From positions 26,907-90,906 of the forward strand of contig NZ_JALHBS010000048.1 in assembly GCF_024195285.1 (NCBI RefSeq): a stretch of 64,000 nucleotides of DNA, in the 5' to 3' direction. The notes beneath the pieces are model-generated. The model had not been told where the DNA came from and did not search any database. It worked only from the letters and a program-made list of their open reading frames with translations. Source of the DNA: Aurantimonas marianensis (lineage in GTDB: Bacteria > Pseudomonadota > Alphaproteobacteria > Rhizobiales > Rhizobiaceae). The position numbers and the translations under genes are program-made. Each line of letters starts with the position of its first letter. The stretch's first letter is position 1. Shown piece after piece: positions 1 to 10,668 of the stretch.

Positions 1-1421
1 TGCATGACGTCGGCCGAGGCACGCGGCTTGCCGTGGAACGTCATGAAAATCAGGCGCCAGGAGTAGAAGCTGGTCAGCAAGGCGGCCATGACCGTCAGGC
101 CCCAGCCATACGTGGCGAAGGCATTATCACCGACGAAGGCTGCCTCGATGACGGCGTCCTTGGAAAAATAGCCCGCCGTGAACGGAAAGCCGGTCAGCGC
201 CAGCGTGCCGATCACCATCAACCAATAGGTGGCCGGGATGTGCTTCTTGAGGCCGCCCATACGGCGCATATCCTGCTCGTCGGAAACAGCGTGGATGACG
301 GAGCCGGCGCCGAGGAACAGCAGCGCCTTGAAGAAGGCGTGGGTGAACAAGTGGAAGATCGCCACGCTGTAGGCGCCGACGCCTAGGGCAACGAACATGT
401 AGCCGAGCTGCGAACAGGTCGAATAGGCGATGACCCGCTTGATGTCGTTCTGGACCAACCCGACCGTGGCGGCGAAGATCGCCGTCGTCGCGCCGATGAA
501 GGTGACGAAGGTCAGCGCGGTGTGACTCAACTCGAACAACGGTGACATCCGGGCGACCAGGAAGACGCCGGCCGTGACCATCGTCGCGGCATGGATCAGC
601 GCGGAAACCGGCGTCGGACCTTCCATCGCGTCGGGCAGCCAGGTGTGGAGCCCGATCTGGGCGGATTTGCCCATGGCACCCATGAACAAGAGCAGGCAGA
701 TGACGGTGAGCGCGGCGCCCATCGACAGCGAGTAGCCGGCGAAGTCGAGGACGGCGTCGCCGAGCGCGGGAGCGGCCTGGCCCCCCTCGCCGCCCATCTG
801 GCCGGCAATGTCGGCGGCACCGGCGAAGATGGTGTCGAGATTGAGCGAACCGAACAGCACGAAGACGCCGAAGATGCCGAGCACGAAGCCGAAATCGCCG
901 ACGCGGTTGACGATGAAGGCCTTCATCGCCGCGGCGTTCGCCGACGGCTTCTTGTACCAGAAGCCGATCAGGAGATACGAGGCGAGACCGACGCCCTCCC
1001 AGCCGAAGAACATCTGCACGAGATTGTTCGACGTCACCAGCATCAGCATGGCGAAGGTAAACAGCGACAGATAGGCGAAGAAGCGCGGCCGATGCGGATC
1101 GTGGTGCATGTAGCCGATCGAATAGACATGCACGAGCGAGGAGACCGTGTTGACGACGACCAGCATGACCAAGGTCAGACGGTCGATCCTGAGCGACCAG
1201 GCGACGTCGAGGCCACCGGACTGCATCCATTGGAACAGCGTCAGCCGCAATGTCTCGCCCTCGCCGAGGCCGAACGAGATGAAGCCGATCCACGACAGGA
1301 CCGCCGCGACGATCAGGAAGCCGGAGGTGATATATTCGGACGCCTTGGCGCCGATCGCGTTGCCGAAGAGGCCGGCGATCAGGAAGCCGGCGAGCGGCAG
1401 GAGAACGATGGTCTGATACAC
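1..1421 (-). CDS. nuoL: NADH-quinone oxidoreductase subunit L (partial, C-terminus outside window)
   Basis: This is the distal proton-pumping membrane subunit of respiratory complex I, an antiporter-like protein. Only the first 473 codons are in the window; the family usually has about 650-700 residues. The frame is open from a GTG at 1421, reading [19 protein letters not shown], to the left edge. Family stretches such as [39 protein letters not shown] and [20 protein letters not shown] are visible. These include the conserved transmembrane glutamate and lysines of proton-translocating Mrp/Nuo antiporter subunits. It starts 6 bases after the nuoK stop, so it is the next gene of the nuo operon. 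nuoM and nuoN would be expected beyond the left edge. Confidence 0.95.
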   Translation of the reverse strand, partial: MYQTIVLLPLAGFLIAGLFGNAIGAKASEYITSGFLIVAAVLSWIGFISFGLGEGETLRLTLFQWMQSGGLDVAWSLRIDRLTLVMLVVVNTVSSLVHVYSIGYMHHDPHRPRFFAYLSLFTFAMLMLVTSNNLVQMFFGWEGVGLASYLLIGFWYKKPSANAAAMKAFIVNRVGDFGFVLGIFGVFVLFGSLNLDTIFAGAADIAGQMGGEGGQAAPALGDAVLDFAGYSLSMGAALTVICLLLFMGAMGKSAQIGLHTWLPDAMEGPTPVSALIHAATMVTAGVFLVARMSPLFELSHTALTFVTFIGATTAIFAATVGLVQNDIKRVIAYSTCSQLGYMFVALGVGAYSVAIFHLFTHAFFKALLFLGAGSVIHAVSDEQDMRRMGGLKKHIPATYWLMVIGTLALTGFPFTAGYFSKDAVIEAAFVGDNAFATYGWGLTVMAALLTSFYSWRLIFMTFHGKPRASADVM

Positions 1422-1427
1422 GCCCGA

Positions 1428-1736
1428 TCAGCCTTTCATCGTGTTGACGTCATCGACGGCGATGGAGCCGCGATTGCGGAAGAAGACGACGAGAATGGCG
1501 AGGCCGATCGCGGCCTCCGCCGCCGCGACGGTCAGCACGAAGAGTGCGAAGACCTGCCCGACCAGATCGTTGAGGAAGGCGGAGAAGGCCACGAAATTCA
1601 GATTGACGGCCAGAAGGATCAACTCGACGGACATCAGGATCGTGATGATGTTCTTGCGATTCATGAAGATGCCGAAGACGCCCGTGACGAACAGGATCGC
1701 CGCGACGGTAAGGTAGTGTCCGAGACCGACTTCCAT
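1428..1736 (-). CDS. nuoK: NADH-quinone oxidoreductase subunit K
   Basis: Small membrane subunit of complex I, homologous to mitochondrial ND4L and related to MrpC. The protein has 102 residues, the usual family length, and three transmembrane helices. It begins [19 protein letters not shown] and contains the conserved stretch [13 protein letters not shown], whose glutamate lies in the proton channel. An in-frame ATG three codons upstream (1745) is also possible; a GAGGACGAGGGA purine tract serves either start. I chose 1736 because homologues begin with MEIGL-like sequence. The gene lies between nuoJ (20 bases away) and nuoL. Confidence 0.95.
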   Translation of the reverse strand: MEVGLGHYLTVAAILFVTGVFGIFMNRKNIITILMSVELILLAVNLNFVAFSAFLNDLVGQVFALFVLTVAAAEAAIGLAILVVFFRNRGSIAVDDVNTMKG

Positions 1737-1755
1737 TGCGTTCATTCCCTCGTCC

Positions 1756-2373
1756 TCAGATGCCCTTGCCGCTTTCGACCTTGCGGATTTCGATAGCCGT
1801 CGCCGGGTTGCGCGCGACCTGTGCGGGGATCGACTGACGCCGGATTCCCTCCTTGTGGCGCAAGGTCAGAACGATCGCACCGATCATCGCGACGAACAGG
1901 ATCAGGCCGGCAAGCTGGAAAAACAGGATGTAGCGGGTGTAGAGCACCGCGCCGAGCGCCTCGATGTTCGACATGACGGCCAGCGGCGGCGTCGGCATGG
2001 CCGTCGCGACGGACAGCTGCGGGTCGTAATAGTTGCCGGTAACCGCGATGATCAACTCGGCCAGCAGCACGATGCCGATAATCGCTCCGAACGGCGCGTA
2101 TTGCAGCGCGCCACGCTTCAACTTGGCGAAGTCGACGTCGAGCATCATCACAACGAACAGGAAGAGCACGGCGACGGCGCCGACATAGACGACGATCAGA
2201 ATAAGCGCCAGGAACTCCGCGCCAGTCAGCAGGAACAGCCCGGCGGCGCTGACGAAGGTGAGAATCAGGAACAGCACCGAATGGACCGGATTCCTGGAGA
2301 ACACGACCATCAGCGCCGCGCCGACCGCGATCAGCGCGAAGATGTAGAAGAATAGTGCCTGAAGGCCCAGCAT
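1756..2373 (-). CDS. nuoJ: NADH-quinone oxidoreductase subunit J
   Basis: Membrane subunit of complex I, homologous to mitochondrial ND6. It has 205 residues, typical for alphaproteobacteria, with five predicted transmembrane helices. The third helix region, [20 protein letters not shown], is the diagnostic NuoJ/ND6 signature, with the glycine that allows the pi-bulge. The C-terminal tail after about residue 170 is hydrophilic and cytoplasmic. The gene follows nuoI after about 130 bases and precedes nuoK. The 130-base gap (2374-2502) is longer than other junctions here but shows no gene. Confidence 0.95.
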   Translation of the reverse strand: MLGLQALFFYIFALIAVGAALMVVFSRNPVHSVLFLILTFVSAAGLFLLTGAEFLALILIVVYVGAVAVLFLFVVMMLDVDFAKLKRGALQYAPFGAIIGIVLLAELIIAVTGNYYDPQLSVATAMPTPPLAVMSNIEALGAVLYTRYILFFQLAGLILFVAMIGAIVLTLRHKEGIRRQSIPAQVARNPATAIEIRKVESGKGI

Positions 2374-2502
2374 CCTCGGGCTCCTTGTGATGGTATCGGG
2401 CGCGGCCCGACGGTCCTCGCCCCTGCCCCGTCGATCTTGTCAAATCAGGCGGAGAATCGCGTCCGGTCTGGCGATCCTCCGGCCAAAAAAACCCCTGCCC
2501 GC

Positions 2503-2994
2503 TTAGCGGTAAGGCGCGTCGAGCGCAATGTTGCGAGCGATCTCCCGCTCCCAGCGGTCGCCGTTCGCCAGCAGCTTTTCCTTGTCGTAGTAAAGTTCCT
2601 CGCGGGTCTCGGTCGCAAATTCGAAATTCGGCCCTTCGACGATCGCGTCGACCGGGCAGGCTTCCTGGCAGAAACCGCAATAGATACACTTCACCATGTC
2701 GATGTCGTAGCGCACCGTCCGGCGGGTGCCGTCATTGCGTCGCGGTCCGGCCTCGATGGTGATCGCCTGGGCCGGGCAGATCGCTTCGCAGAGCTTGCAG
2801 GCAATGCAGCGCTCCTGGCCATTGGGATAGCGCCGAAGGGCGTGCTCGCCACGAAAACGCGGGCTCTGCGGTCCCTTTTCGAACGGGTAGTTCACCGTCG
2901 ATTTCGCCGCGAAGAAATACCGCATCGACAGGCCGAAAGCCTTGATGAACTCGACGAGAAACAGCGATTTGACGGTCTGGGCGATGGCGTTCAA
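2503..2994 (-). CDS. nuoI: NADH-quinone oxidoreductase subunit I (2x[4Fe-4S])
   Basis: Peripheral-arm subunit of complex I that carries the two [4Fe-4S] clusters N6a and N6b and passes electrons toward NuoB and quinone. It has 163 residues, the usual length. Two ferredoxin motifs are visible: [12 protein letters not shown] and [12 protein letters not shown]. The N-terminal amphipathic segment [14 protein letters not shown] and the sequence [19 protein letters not shown] are characteristic of the family. It starts 6 bases after the small membrane-protein gene that separates it from nuoH. Confidence 0.97.
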   Translation of the reverse strand: MNAIAQTVKSLFLVEFIKAFGLSMRYFFAAKSTVNYPFEKGPQSPRFRGEHALRRYPNGQERCIACKLCEAICPAQAITIEAGPRRNDGTRRTVRYDIDMVKCIYCGFCQEACPVDAIVEGPNFEFATETREELYYDKEKLLANGDRWEREIARNIALDAPYR

Positions 2995-3000
2995 GAGACT

Positions 3001-3222
3001 CTAGCCTCCCAAGTTCGAGGCGACGACCGGCCCGGCGAACCAGCCGACGACCGGGAAGAGAACGAGCTGCGAAATGCGGGCGATATTCAGTGCCGTCCCG
3101 GCTCCAAGGCGTTCGGCGGGCCGGCGCCGAGCCATGACATCGATGACATAGCCGAGAACGAAGAAGTCCGCGAGGCCGATGGCGAGGCCGAGCACGGCAC
3201 CGAGGATCGCGGGATCGGTCAT
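3001..3222 (-). CDS. Small two-helix membrane protein of unknown function inside the nuo operon
   Basis: I do not recognise this 73-residue protein. Its ATG overlaps the nuoH stop codon (ATGA arrangement), and its stop lies 6 bases before the nuoI start, so it is probably translated by coupling within the operon. Two hydrophobic segments are visible, about residues 5-27 ([21 protein letters not shown]) and 48-68 ([19 protein letters not shown]), linked by a basic loop [12 protein letters not shown]. This suggests an integral inner-membrane protein with two spans. By position it could be an accessory or assembly protein for complex I; that is inference from context only. An out-of-frame artefact is unlikely, because the frame fits exactly between two operon genes. 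Confidence 0.75.
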   Translation of the reverse strand: MTDPAILGAVLGLAIGLADFFVLGYVIDVMARRRPAERLGAGTALNIARISQLVLFPVVGWFAGPVVASNLGG

Positions 3223-4274
3223 GCGGCCGCGGCGCCCCAGCCCATGAACTGTACGACGAAGGCAACGATCGCGACCATGGCGAGCGAAAGGGGCAGGAAC
3301 ACCTTCCAGCCAAGCCGCATCAACTGGTCATAGCGGTAACGGGGTACGAAGGCCTTGACCATCGCGAACATGAAAAAGACCAATGCGACCTTGGACAGAA
3401 ACCAGATCACGCCCGGAATCCAGGTGAACGGCACGAAATTGAACGGCGGCAGCCAGCCACCCAGGAACAGGATGGTCGTCAGGCTGCACATCAGCGTAAT
3501 CGCCGCGTATTCGCCGAGCATGAACATCATGTACGGCGTCGAGCCATACTCCACCATGAAGCCGGCGACGAGCTCCGATTCGGCCTCCGGCAGGTCGAAG
3601 GGCGGCCGGTTCGTCTCGGCCAGCGCCGAAATGAAGAACACGATGAACATCGGGAACAGGCCAAGCCAGTGCCAGTCGAGGAAGGTATTCGGCAGGCCGA
3701 CCATGGTTCCGACGCCGGTCTGCTGGGCCAGGACGATGTCGGTGAGATTGAGCGAACCGACGGCCAGAAGCACCGTCACGATCACGAAGCCGATCGAGAC
3801 CTCGTAGGACACCATCTGCGCGGCGGAGCGAAGCGCGCCGAGAAAGGCGTATTTCGAGTTCGACGCCCAACCGCCCATGATGACGCCATAGACTTCGAGC
3901 GACGAGATCGCGAAGACGTACAAAATACCGATGTTGATGTCGGCGATCACCCAGCCCTCGGCGACCGGCACGACGGCGAAGGTAGCGAGCGCCAGCGTTA
4001 CGGCGACCAGGGGCGCCAGCAGGAACACGACCTTGTCCGCGCTGGCCGGGATCACCGGTTCCTTCAAGACGAATTTCAGCAAATCGGCGAAGGACTGGAA
4101 CAGCCCCCAGGGCCCGACGACATTGGGACCACGACGCATCTGCACCGCCGCCCAGATCTTGCGGTCCGCCAAGAGGATATAAGCGACGAGGACGAGCAGG
4201 ACGACGAGAAACAGAAGACTCTGCGCCAGAATGATCAGGCCCGGCCAGACATAGAGGGAGACGAATTCAGCCAC
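3219..4274 (-). CDS. nuoH: NADH-quinone oxidoreductase subunit H
   Basis: Membrane subunit of complex I (ND1 homologue) that forms most of the quinone chamber next to NuoB/NuoD. It has 351 residues with about eight transmembrane helices. Conserved stretches include [18 protein letters not shown] at the N-terminal side and [20 protein letters not shown], the acidic loop and funnel (E-channel) motif. The C-terminus, [20 protein letters not shown], also matches the family. It starts 13 bases after nuoG ends, and its stop overlaps the start of the small membrane-protein gene. Confidence 0.97.
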   Translation of the reverse strand: MAEFVSLYVWPGLIILAQSLLFLVVLLVLVAYILLADRKIWAAVQMRRGPNVVGPWGLFQSFADLLKFVLKEPVIPASADKVVFLLAPLVAVTLALATFAVVPVAEGWVIADINIGILYVFAISSLEVYGVIMGGWASNSKYAFLGALRSAAQMVSYEVSIGFVIVTVLLAVGSLNLTDIVLAQQTGVGTMVGLPNTFLDWHWLGLFPMFIVFFISALAETNRPPFDLPEAESELVAGFMVEYGSTPYMMFMLGEYAAITLMCSLTTILFLGGWLPPFNFVPFTWIPGVIWFLSKVALVFFMFAMVKAFVPRYRYDQLMRLGWKVFLPLSLAMVAIVAFVVQFMGWGAAAA

Positions 4275-4287
4275 TGTCAGCCGTCCT

Positions 4288-6363
4288 TTACTCTGCCGCT
4301 TCGAGGTGTTCGGCCCTTGCGAGCTGCGAGCACTCGGCCATCACCTTCGATGCGCGGGCGATCGGGTTGGTCAGATAGAAATCCCCGATATTGGACGCGA
4401 ACATCCCCGCCGCCAGTGGTTTCGCTCGATCGGCCAGCCCGGTGATGACCGACGCGTCAACCGATTCGATCCGATCCGAGCGCATGAAGGCGTGCGACTG
4501 ATACAGTTCACGGCGCAGGGCCGCAAGCGAATCGAAGGGCAGCGTCTCGCCGAGAACGGCTGACAGCGCCCGGATGATCGCCCAGTCCTCGCGCGCGTCG
4601 CCAGGGGGAAAAGACGCCCGGCTGCCGACCTGGGCCCTGCCCTCGACATTGACCCAGGTGCCCGACTTTTCGGTGTAGGCCGCGCCCGGCAGGATCACGT
4701 CGGCGCGGTGCGCGCCCCGGTCGCCATGGGTGCCGATGTAGACGACGAAGGGTCCGCCCGCGATCTCGATCTCGTCGGCGCCGAGATTGAACAGAACGTC
4801 GACCTCGCCGCCGGCCATCTCGGCCGCGGTCCTGCCACCCTCGCCTGGAACGAAGCCGATGTCGAGGCCGCCCACACGTGATGCCGCCGAATGCAGCACG
4901 TTGAAGCCGTTCCAGCCATCCGTTACGGCGCCGATTTCGCGGGCCAGCGCCGCGATGGAGGCCAGCACGTCGGCCCCATTCTCGCCGACGAGTGCTCCCT
5001 GCCCGACGATGATCATCGGCCGTTCGGCGTTCTTCAAGGCGTTGAAGAAGCCTGGGTTCGCGCCCTCGAGGTCGCTCAGCGTGTCGGTGCCGGCGCCGAG
5101 ATAGATGGTTTCGTAGCGCAGATCGACATTCTCGCCGATCACCCCGATCGGGAAGCCGCCCATGCGCCAACGCTTGCGGATGCGCGCGTTGAGCACCGAC
5201 GCCTCGAAGCGCGGATTGGCGCCGACGATCAACAGTGCATCGGCATTCTCGATGCCGGCAATCGTCGTGTTGAACAGGTAGGAGGCGCGGCCGTCGGCGG
5301 GATCCAGCTTCGCCCCGTCCTGCCTGCAATCGAGATTCGTCGAGCCGAGCTCGCCCATCAGACGCTTCAGCGCCCACATCTCCTCGACGGCGGCGAGATC
5401 GCCGGCGATCGCGCCCAGTCGCGCACCCTCGACGCCATCGACCTTGGCCTTGATCGCGGCAAAGGCCTCCTGCCAGCTGGCCGGACGCAGGCGGCCGTTC
5501 TCGCGTACATAGGGCTTGTCGAGCCGCTGGGTCCGCAGACCGTCCCAGACGAAGCGGGTCTTGTCGGAGATCCACTCCTCGTTGATGTCCTCATTGATGC
5601 GCGGAAGAATCCGCATGACCTCGCGGCCGCGCGTGTCGACGCGGATCGCCGAGCCGACGGCGTCCATCACGTCGATCGTCTCGGTCTTGGTCAGTTCCCA
5701 TGGCCGGGCCTGGAATGCATAAGGCCGCGAGGTCAGCGCGCCGACCGGGCAAAGATCGATGACGTTGCCCTGCAGTTCCGACGTCATCGCCTGTTCTAGG
5801 AAGGTGGTGATTTCGGCGTCCTCGCCGCGGCCGACGAGACCCAGCTCGGAAATACCCGCGACCTCGGTGGTGAAGCGGACGCAGCGCGTGCAGTGGATGC
5901 AGCGCGTCATGATCGTCTTGACCAGCGGGCCGATATATTTGTCCTCGACGGCGCGCTTGTTCTCTTGATAGCGCGACGAATCGACGCCGAAGGCCATCGC
6001 CTGGTCCTGCAGGTCGCATTCGCCGCCCTGGTCGCAGATCGGGCAGTCCAGCGGATGATTGATCAGCAGGAATTCCATCACGCCCTCGCGGGCCTTCTTG
6101 ACCATCGGCGTGTTGGTGAAGACCTCCGGCAACTCGCCGTTCGGCCCCGGCCGCATATCGCGTACGCCCATGGCGCAGGAGGCGGCGGGCTTCGGCGGAC
6201 CACCCTTCACCTCGACCAGGCACATGCGGCAATTGCCGGCGATCGACAGCCGCTCGTGGAAGCAAAAGCGCGGAATCTCGGCGCCCGCCTCCTCTGCCGC
6301 CTGCAGCAGCGTGTAGTGGTCCGGGACCTCGATCTCTTTGCCGTCGACTTTGAGTTTGGTCAT
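4288..6363 (-). CDS. nuoG: NADH-quinone oxidoreductase subunit G
   Basis: Large iron-sulphur subunit of the complex I peripheral arm, 691 residues. The N-terminal [2Fe-2S] ferredoxin domain contains [19 protein letters not shown] and a third cysteine segment ending in [11 protein letters not shown]. It is followed by the His-Cys motif [17 protein letters not shown] and a [4Fe-4S] motif [10 protein letters not shown]. The remainder is a molybdopterin-oxidoreductase-like fold with no cofactor function known in this family. The start at 6363 is chosen because an AGGATAGG ribosome-binding tract precedes it and homologues begin MTKLKVDG; the open frame extends 48 codons further upstream into nuoF without homology. 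It follows nuoF after 13 bases. Confidence 0.96.
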   Translation of the reverse strand: MTKLKVDGKEIEVPDHYTLLQAAEEAGAEIPRFCFHERLSIAGNCRMCLVEVKGGPPKPAASCAMGVRDMRPGPNGELPEVFTNTPMVKKAREGVMEFLLINHPLDCPICDQGGECDLQDQAMAFGVDSSRYQENKRAVEDKYIGPLVKTIMTRCIHCTRCVRFTTEVAGISELGLVGRGEDAEITTFLEQAMTSELQGNVIDLCPVGALTSRPYAFQARPWELTKTETIDVMDAVGSAIRVDTRGREVMRILPRINEDINEEWISDKTRFVWDGLRTQRLDKPYVRENGRLRPASWQEAFAAIKAKVDGVEGARLGAIAGDLAAVEEMWALKRLMGELGSTNLDCRQDGAKLDPADGRASYLFNTTIAGIENADALLIVGANPRFEASVLNARIRKRWRMGGFPIGVIGENVDLRYETIYLGAGTDTLSDLEGANPGFFNALKNAERPMIIVGQGALVGENGADVLASIAALAREIGAVTDGWNGFNVLHSAASRVGGLDIGFVPGEGGRTAAEMAGGEVDVLFNLGADEIEIAGGPFVVYIGTHGDRGAHRADVILPGAAYTEKSGTWVNVEGRAQVGSRASFPPGDAREDWAIIRALSAVLGETLPFDSLAALRRELYQSHAFMRSDRIESVDASVITGLADRAKPLAAGMFASNIGDFYLTNPIARASKVMAECSQLARAEHLEAAE

Positions 6364-6376
6364 AGACCTATCCTGC

Positions 6377-7684
6377 TTATTCCGCCGCTTCGAGCACAGG
6401 CCGGCGATCTGCGTCGGCATTGCGCGAGAACTCGTCGATCCGCCGCTCGATTTCGGCGCGGAAATGGCGCACCAGCCCCTGGATTGGCCAGGCGGCCGCA
6501 TCGCCAAGCGCGCAGATCGTATGGCCCTCGACCTGCTTGGTCACGTCGAGAAGCATGTCGATCTCGCGCTTCTGGGCATTGCCGATGGCCATGCGCTCCA
6601 TCACCCGCCACATCCAGCCGGTGCCCTCGCGGCAGGGTGTGCATTGGCCGCAGCTCTCGTGTTTGTAGAAATATGAGATTCGGGCGATCGCCTTCACGAT
6701 GTCGGTGGAGCGATCCATGACGATGACGGCGGCGGTGCCGAGCGAGGTCTTGATGTCGCGCAACCCGTCGAAGTCCATCGGCGCGTCGATGATATCCTCG
6801 GCCGGAACCAGCGGTACGGAGGAGCCGCCGGGGATGACCGCGAGAAGATTGTCCCAGCCGCCCTGGATGCCGCCGCAATGCTTTTCGATCAGTTCTCGGA
6901 AGGAGATGCCCATCGCCTCCTCCACCGTGCACGGACGCTCGACGTGGCCGGAGACGCAGAACAGCTTGGTGCCGGTATTGTTCTGGCGGCCAATACCGGC
7001 GAACCAGCCGCCGCCACGACGCAAGATCGTCGGCGCGACCGCGATCGATTCGACGTTGTTCACCGTGGTCGGGCAGCCATAGAGCCCAACATTGGCCGGG
7101 AACGGCGGCTTCAGGCGCGGCTGGCCCTTCTTGCCCTCCAGGCTTTCCAGCAGCGCGGTCTCTTCACCACAGATATAGGCACCGGCGCCGTGATGGACGA
7201 TGATGTCGTAATCCCAGCCGCACTTGTTGTCCTTGCCGAGCAGCCCGGCCTCATAGCACTCGTCGATGGCCCGCTGCAGCGCCTGCCGCTCGCGGATATA
7301 TTCGCCGCGAATGTAGATGTAGCAGGTGTGCGCGCCCATCGCGAAACCGGCGATGACGCAGCCCTCGATCAGCGTGAACGGGTCGTTCCGCATGATCTCC
7401 CGGTCCTTGCAGGTACCGGGTTCTGATTCGTCGGCGTTGATGACGAGGTAATGCGGGCGCGCACCGGGCTCCTTCGGCATGAACGACCATTTGAGTCCGG
7501 TCGGGAAGCCGGCACCACCACGTCCGCGAAGGCCCGATTCCTTCATCTCGTTGATGATCCAGTCGCGGCCCTTGCCGATGATGTCGGCCGTACCGTCGAA
7601 ATGCCCGCGCTTCATCGCGGCCCGCAGGCTCTTGTCCCGCAGACCGTAGATGTTGGTGAAGATGCGGTCCCTGTCGTGAAGCAT
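6377..7684 (-). CDS. nuoF: NADH-quinone oxidoreductase subunit F (NADH-binding, FMN)
   Basis: Flavoprotein subunit that oxidises NADH and passes electrons through FMN to cluster N3. It has 435 residues, as expected. Visible motifs are the NADH/FMN glycine-rich region [16 protein letters not shown], the FMN-binding stretch [15 protein letters not shown], the [17 protein letters not shown] segment, and the C-terminal [4Fe-4S] motif [11 protein letters not shown] with a later cysteine in [17 protein letters not shown] sits 7 bases before the ATG. It follows nuoE after 20 bases. Confidence 0.97.
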   Translation of the reverse strand: MLHDRDRIFTNIYGLRDKSLRAAMKRGHFDGTADIIGKGRDWIINEMKESGLRGRGGAGFPTGLKWSFMPKEPGARPHYLVINADESEPGTCKDREIMRNDPFTLIEGCVIAGFAMGAHTCYIYIRGEYIRERQALQRAIDECYEAGLLGKDNKCGWDYDIIVHHGAGAYICGEETALLESLEGKKGQPRLKPPFPANVGLYGCPTTVNNVESIAVAPTILRRGGGWFAGIGRQNNTGTKLFCVSGHVERPCTVEEAMGISFRELIEKHCGGIQGGWDNLLAVIPGGSSVPLVPAEDIIDAPMDFDGLRDIKTSLGTAAVIVMDRSTDIVKAIARISYFYKHESCGQCTPCREGTGWMWRVMERMAIGNAQKREIDMLLDVTKQVEGHTICALGDAAAWPIQGLVRHFRAEIERRIDEFSRNADADRRPVLEAAE

Positions 7685-7704
7685 CTAATGTCTCCTCGTC
7701 CGCA

Positions 7705-9165
7705 TCATTCCGTGCCCTGGGACCCGGCCGCCCCACTCTGCAAGGCCCTTGCCTGGGCCGTCCAGCCGTCGCGCACGGCGCGGCCCCGAAAGTTCAGATA
7801 ATCGTCGACCCAGGAAAGCTCCGCATCGCTCCATTTGGCGATTTGCCGGAAGTGAAAGACGCCGAGTTCGTTGAGCTTGGCCTCGATGACCGGACCTATG
7901 CCCTTGATCTTTTTCAGGTCGTCCGCCGTGCCCTCCGGCTCGGTCAGAAGACCGGAGGGTTTCTCGCCGGCTTCGTCCGCTGGCCCGACGTCTCCCGCAG
8001 CGGCCGCATCCATGGGCCCGGCGTTGGTATCGGAAGTCGCACGGCGCTTGCCCTCTAGCTTCGCGGCGTCGTCTTTTCCGGAGAGGTCGACCTTCGCGTC
8101 TGTGACGCCCGGCCCTCTCGACGAATCGTTCGGAGCCAGCGCGATATCCGGGACCGTCGCCGCACGGGCTGCCGCCTCCTTCCGGCGGAGCGTGCCGCCA
8201 GCGGGCGCCGCCGCATTCGGGCTCTCAGCCGAAACCTGACCGGCTTCCGCCGCATCCCGCTCGGCTTCTCCGGTCTCGCCCTCGACCGCGCCGCCGGTGC
8301 GGCCCGCGCCTGGCCGACGGCCATTTGCGGTCAGTTTGTCGCTGACATTCTGCTCGGCCGACTGCGGCACGTTATCATCGTTCGCCTTGCCCGGCGCCGC
8401 AATCGTCGGATCGGTTTCAGGTGCCCCGGTATCCGGCCTTCCGGCTTCCGACGGCGGGGTCGTGGTGGCCGGTCCTGCGCCGGTGCCCTTGAAAGGCGTG
8501 CCCCCTTTCGGCGCCTCGGATTTGTCAGACGGCAAATCCTTGATCAGATCGTCGTAGTCGCCAGTGAGGCTGGTCAGGCCGCCGATTGGAGCCGACAGGT
8601 GGCGTCCGTTCTGCGGTCCCGGCTCGACCTCCCCGCCGCGCCCCGCCTCGAACAGATCGATGATCTCCTCGAGCCGCTCCGGCGTCAGATCCTCATAGGT
8701 GTCCTCGAAAACCATGACCATCGGCGCGTTGACACAGGCCCCGAGACACTCGACCTCCTCCCAGGACAGGGTGCCGGCCTCGTTGCGATGGAAGGGCTCG
8801 GGATGTATCTTCGACCGGCAAACGGCTTTCAGATCCTCCGCGCCGCGCAACATGCAAGGCGTCGTGCCGCAGACCTGGACATGCGCCCGGGTGCCGACCG
8901 GCTTCAGCTGGAACTGTGTATAGAATGTCGCGACCTCGAGCACCCGAATGAGCGGCATCGCCAGCATGTCAGCGACGTGAACGATCGCTGACTTGGTGAC
9001 CCAACCCTCCTGGTCCTGCGCCCGCATCAGGAGGGGAATCACCGCCGACTGCTGACGACCCTCGGGATATTTACGAATCGTCGCCTGCGCCCAAGCCGCG
9101 TTTTCGTCGGTGAAGGCGAAGCCATCGGGCTGGACGGCATCTTCCGCGAGACGTCTGACAGACAT
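7705..9165 (-). CDS. nuoE: NADH-quinone oxidoreductase subunit E with a long C-terminal extension
   Basis: [2Fe-2S] subunit (cluster N1a) that pairs with NuoF. Residues 1 to about 180 are the thioredoxin-like NuoE domain, with cluster ligands in [13 protein letters not shown] and [12 protein letters not shown]. The protein is 486 residues, while the core family has about 160-240. Residues from about 190 to 410 are low-complexity, rich in Ala, Gly, Pro, Glu and Asp. About residues 414-470 form a compact helix-hairpin-helix-like domain, [19 protein letters not shown], followed by [12 protein letters not shown]. Comparable tails are known in other Hyphomicrobiales NuoE proteins. I start at [16 protein letters not shown] (9165); a longer frame to 9195 has no ribosome-binding site. 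Confidence 0.95.
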   Translation of the reverse strand: MSVRRLAEDAVQPDGFAFTDENAAWAQATIRKYPEGRQQSAVIPLLMRAQDQEGWVTKSAIVHVADMLAMPLIRVLEVATFYTQFQLKPVGTRAHVQVCGTTPCMLRGAEDLKAVCRSKIHPEPFHRNEAGTLSWEEVECLGACVNAPMVMVFEDTYEDLTPERLEEIIDLFEAGRGGEVEPGPQNGRHLSAPIGGLTSLTGDYDDLIKDLPSDKSEAPKGGTPFKGTGAGPATTTPPSEAGRPDTGAPETDPTIAAPGKANDDNVPQSAEQNVSDKLTANGRRPGAGRTGGAVEGETGEAERDAAEAGQVSAESPNAAAPAGGTLRRKEAAARAATVPDIALAPNDSSRGPGVTDAKVDLSGKDDAAKLEGKRRATSDTNAGPMDAAAAGDVGPADEAGEKPSGLLTEPEGTADDLKKIKGIGPVIEAKLNELGVFHFRQIAKWSDAELSWVDDYLNFRGRAVRDGWTAQARALQSGAAGSQGTE

Positions 9166-9291
9166 CGGACCTCGACTCTGCAACCGGTTCAACATGCGAT
9201 ATTGCGGTGCGTTCTATCATACGAACGGCAAAAGGCCAGTGGCTAAGGCCGCATGATTCCGCTCTCGCTCGATTGTCGGGGCGGCGACGAT

Positions 9292-9475
9292 TCAGATGTC
9301 CAGAAGCGCCTCGACCGAAACCATGTATCCCGGCGGAGAAAGATCGATCACGGCATCGGTGCCAAGGATCAGCGTGGTGATTTCGCCCACCCCCGATTGC
9401 CGGCGATCATGAATCACGCGCTTTTCGTCACCGTCCGTAGACGATCAGATAACGCACGATGCTCGGGACCGACGC
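9292..9475 (-). pseudogene. Relic of a Uma2-family (DUF820) nuclease C-terminus, frame-broken
   Basis: The 310-base gap between nuoD and nuoE holds a decayed coding stretch. Reading leftward from 9475, one frame gives PSIVRYLIVYGR then a stop. A neighbouring frame then continues DGEKRVIHDRRQSGVGEI and, later, DLSPPGYMVSVEALLDI, then TGA at 9292. The combined pattern, PSIVRYLIV, a basic RRVxxHRR-like strand and LxPPGxxVxVxALL, resembles the C-terminal end of Uma2-type PD-(D/E)XK proteins. The N-terminal two-thirds is absent, because nuoD occupies that position. No start or ribosome-binding site remains. I call it a remnant of an inserted gene; the family assignment is by eye and moderately sure. 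Confidence 0.5.
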
Positions 9476-10666
9476 TCAGCGGTCGACCTCGCCGAAGACG
9501 ATGTCGAGCGAGCCGAGAATAGCCGAGACATCGGCGAGCATGTGCCCCTTGCACATCACGTCCATCGCCTGGAGATGGGCGAAGCCCGGCGCCTTCAATT
9601 TGCAACGATAGGGCTTGTTGGTGCCGTCTGCGACCAGATAGACGCCGAATTCGCCCTTCGGCGCCTCGACAGCGGCATAGACTTCGCCCGCCGGCACATG
9701 GAAGCCCTCGGTGTAGAGCTTGAAATGATGGATGAGCGCTTCCATCGAGCGCTTCATCTGGCCGCGCGACGGCGGCACGACCTTGCCTTCGGCCGACGAC
9801 ACCGGCCCGATGCGCTCGGCGCCCGCCAGCAATTCGACGCACTGCTTCATGATCTTCACGGATTCGCGCATCTCGACCATGCGGATCAGATAGCGATCGT
9901 AGCAGTCACCGTTCTTGCCGACGGGGATGTCGAAATCCATCTCGCCGTAGCACTCGTAAGGCTGCGACTTGCGTAAATCCCAGGCCGCGCCCGAGCCGCG
10001 CACCATCACGCCGGAAAACCCGAGTGCCCAGGCATCGTCGAGGCCGATCACGCCAATATCGACATTGCGCTGCTTGAAGATGCGGTTGTCGGTCAAAAGG
10101 CCTTCGATGTCGTCGCAGACCTTCAGGAACGGATCGCACCAGGCGCCGATGTCGTCGACGAGTTGCGGCGGCAAATCCTCATGGACGCCGCCTGGCCGAA
10201 AATACGCCGCGTGCATGCGCGAACCGGAGGCGCGCTCATAGAATACCATCAGCTTCTCGCGCTCTTCGAAACCCCAGAGCGGCGGCGTCAGCGCGCCAAC
10301 GTCCATGGCCTGGGTCGTCACGTTGAGAAGATGGGAGAGGATGCGGCCGATTTCGCAATAAAGCACGCGAATCAACTGCCCGCGTCGGGGCACGCCGACC
10401 TCCGCCAGCCGCTCGATGGCGAGGCAGAATGCGTGCTCCTGGTTCATCGGCGCGACGTAGTCGAGCCGATCGAAATAGGGAATCGCCTGGAGATAGGTCT
10501 TGTGCTCGATCAGCTTCTCGGTACCGCGATGCAACAGACCGATATGCGGGTCGACGCGTTCGACGACTTCGCCGTCGAGTTCCAGCACCAGCCGCAGAAC
10601 GCCGTGGGCGGCGGGATGCTGCGGCCCGAAATTGATGTTGAAGTTGCGGACGTCGATCTCGGCCAT
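9476..10666 (-). CDS. nuoD: NADH-quinone oxidoreductase subunit D
   Basis: Quinone-binding 49-kDa subunit homologue in the peripheral arm of complex I. It has 396 residues, typical for alphaproteobacteria with separate nuoC and nuoD. The family start [20 protein letters not shown], the segment [18 protein letters not shown], and the C-terminal [18 protein letters not shown] are all present. The conserved quinone-site His of GPQHPAAHG and the Tyr of KTYLQA are visible. It follows the GFA-family gene after 2 bases and is separated from nuoE by the Uma2-like relic. Confidence 0.97.
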   Translation of the reverse strand: MAEIDVRNFNINFGPQHPAAHGVLRLVLELDGEVVERVDPHIGLLHRGTEKLIEHKTYLQAIPYFDRLDYVAPMNQEHAFCLAIERLAEVGVPRRGQLIRVLYCEIGRILSHLLNVTTQAMDVGALTPPLWGFEEREKLMVFYERASGSRMHAAYFRPGGVHEDLPPQLVDDIGAWCDPFLKVCDDIEGLLTDNRIFKQRNVDIGVIGLDDAWALGFSGVMVRGSGAAWDLRKSQPYECYGEMDFDIPVGKNGDCYDRYLIRMVEMRESVKIMKQCVELLAGAERIGPVSSAEGKVVPPSRGQMKRSMEALIHHFKLYTEGFHVPAGEVYAAVEAPKGEFGVYLVADGTNKPYRCKLKAPGFAHLQAMDVMCKGHMLADVSAILGSLDIVFGEVDR

Positions 10667-10668
10667 GT

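Noticed and set aside
127..1293. A 388-codon minus-strand frame at the left edge.
   Set aside because: It is out of frame with nuoL, whose true frame is open to the window edge and encodes the family sequence.
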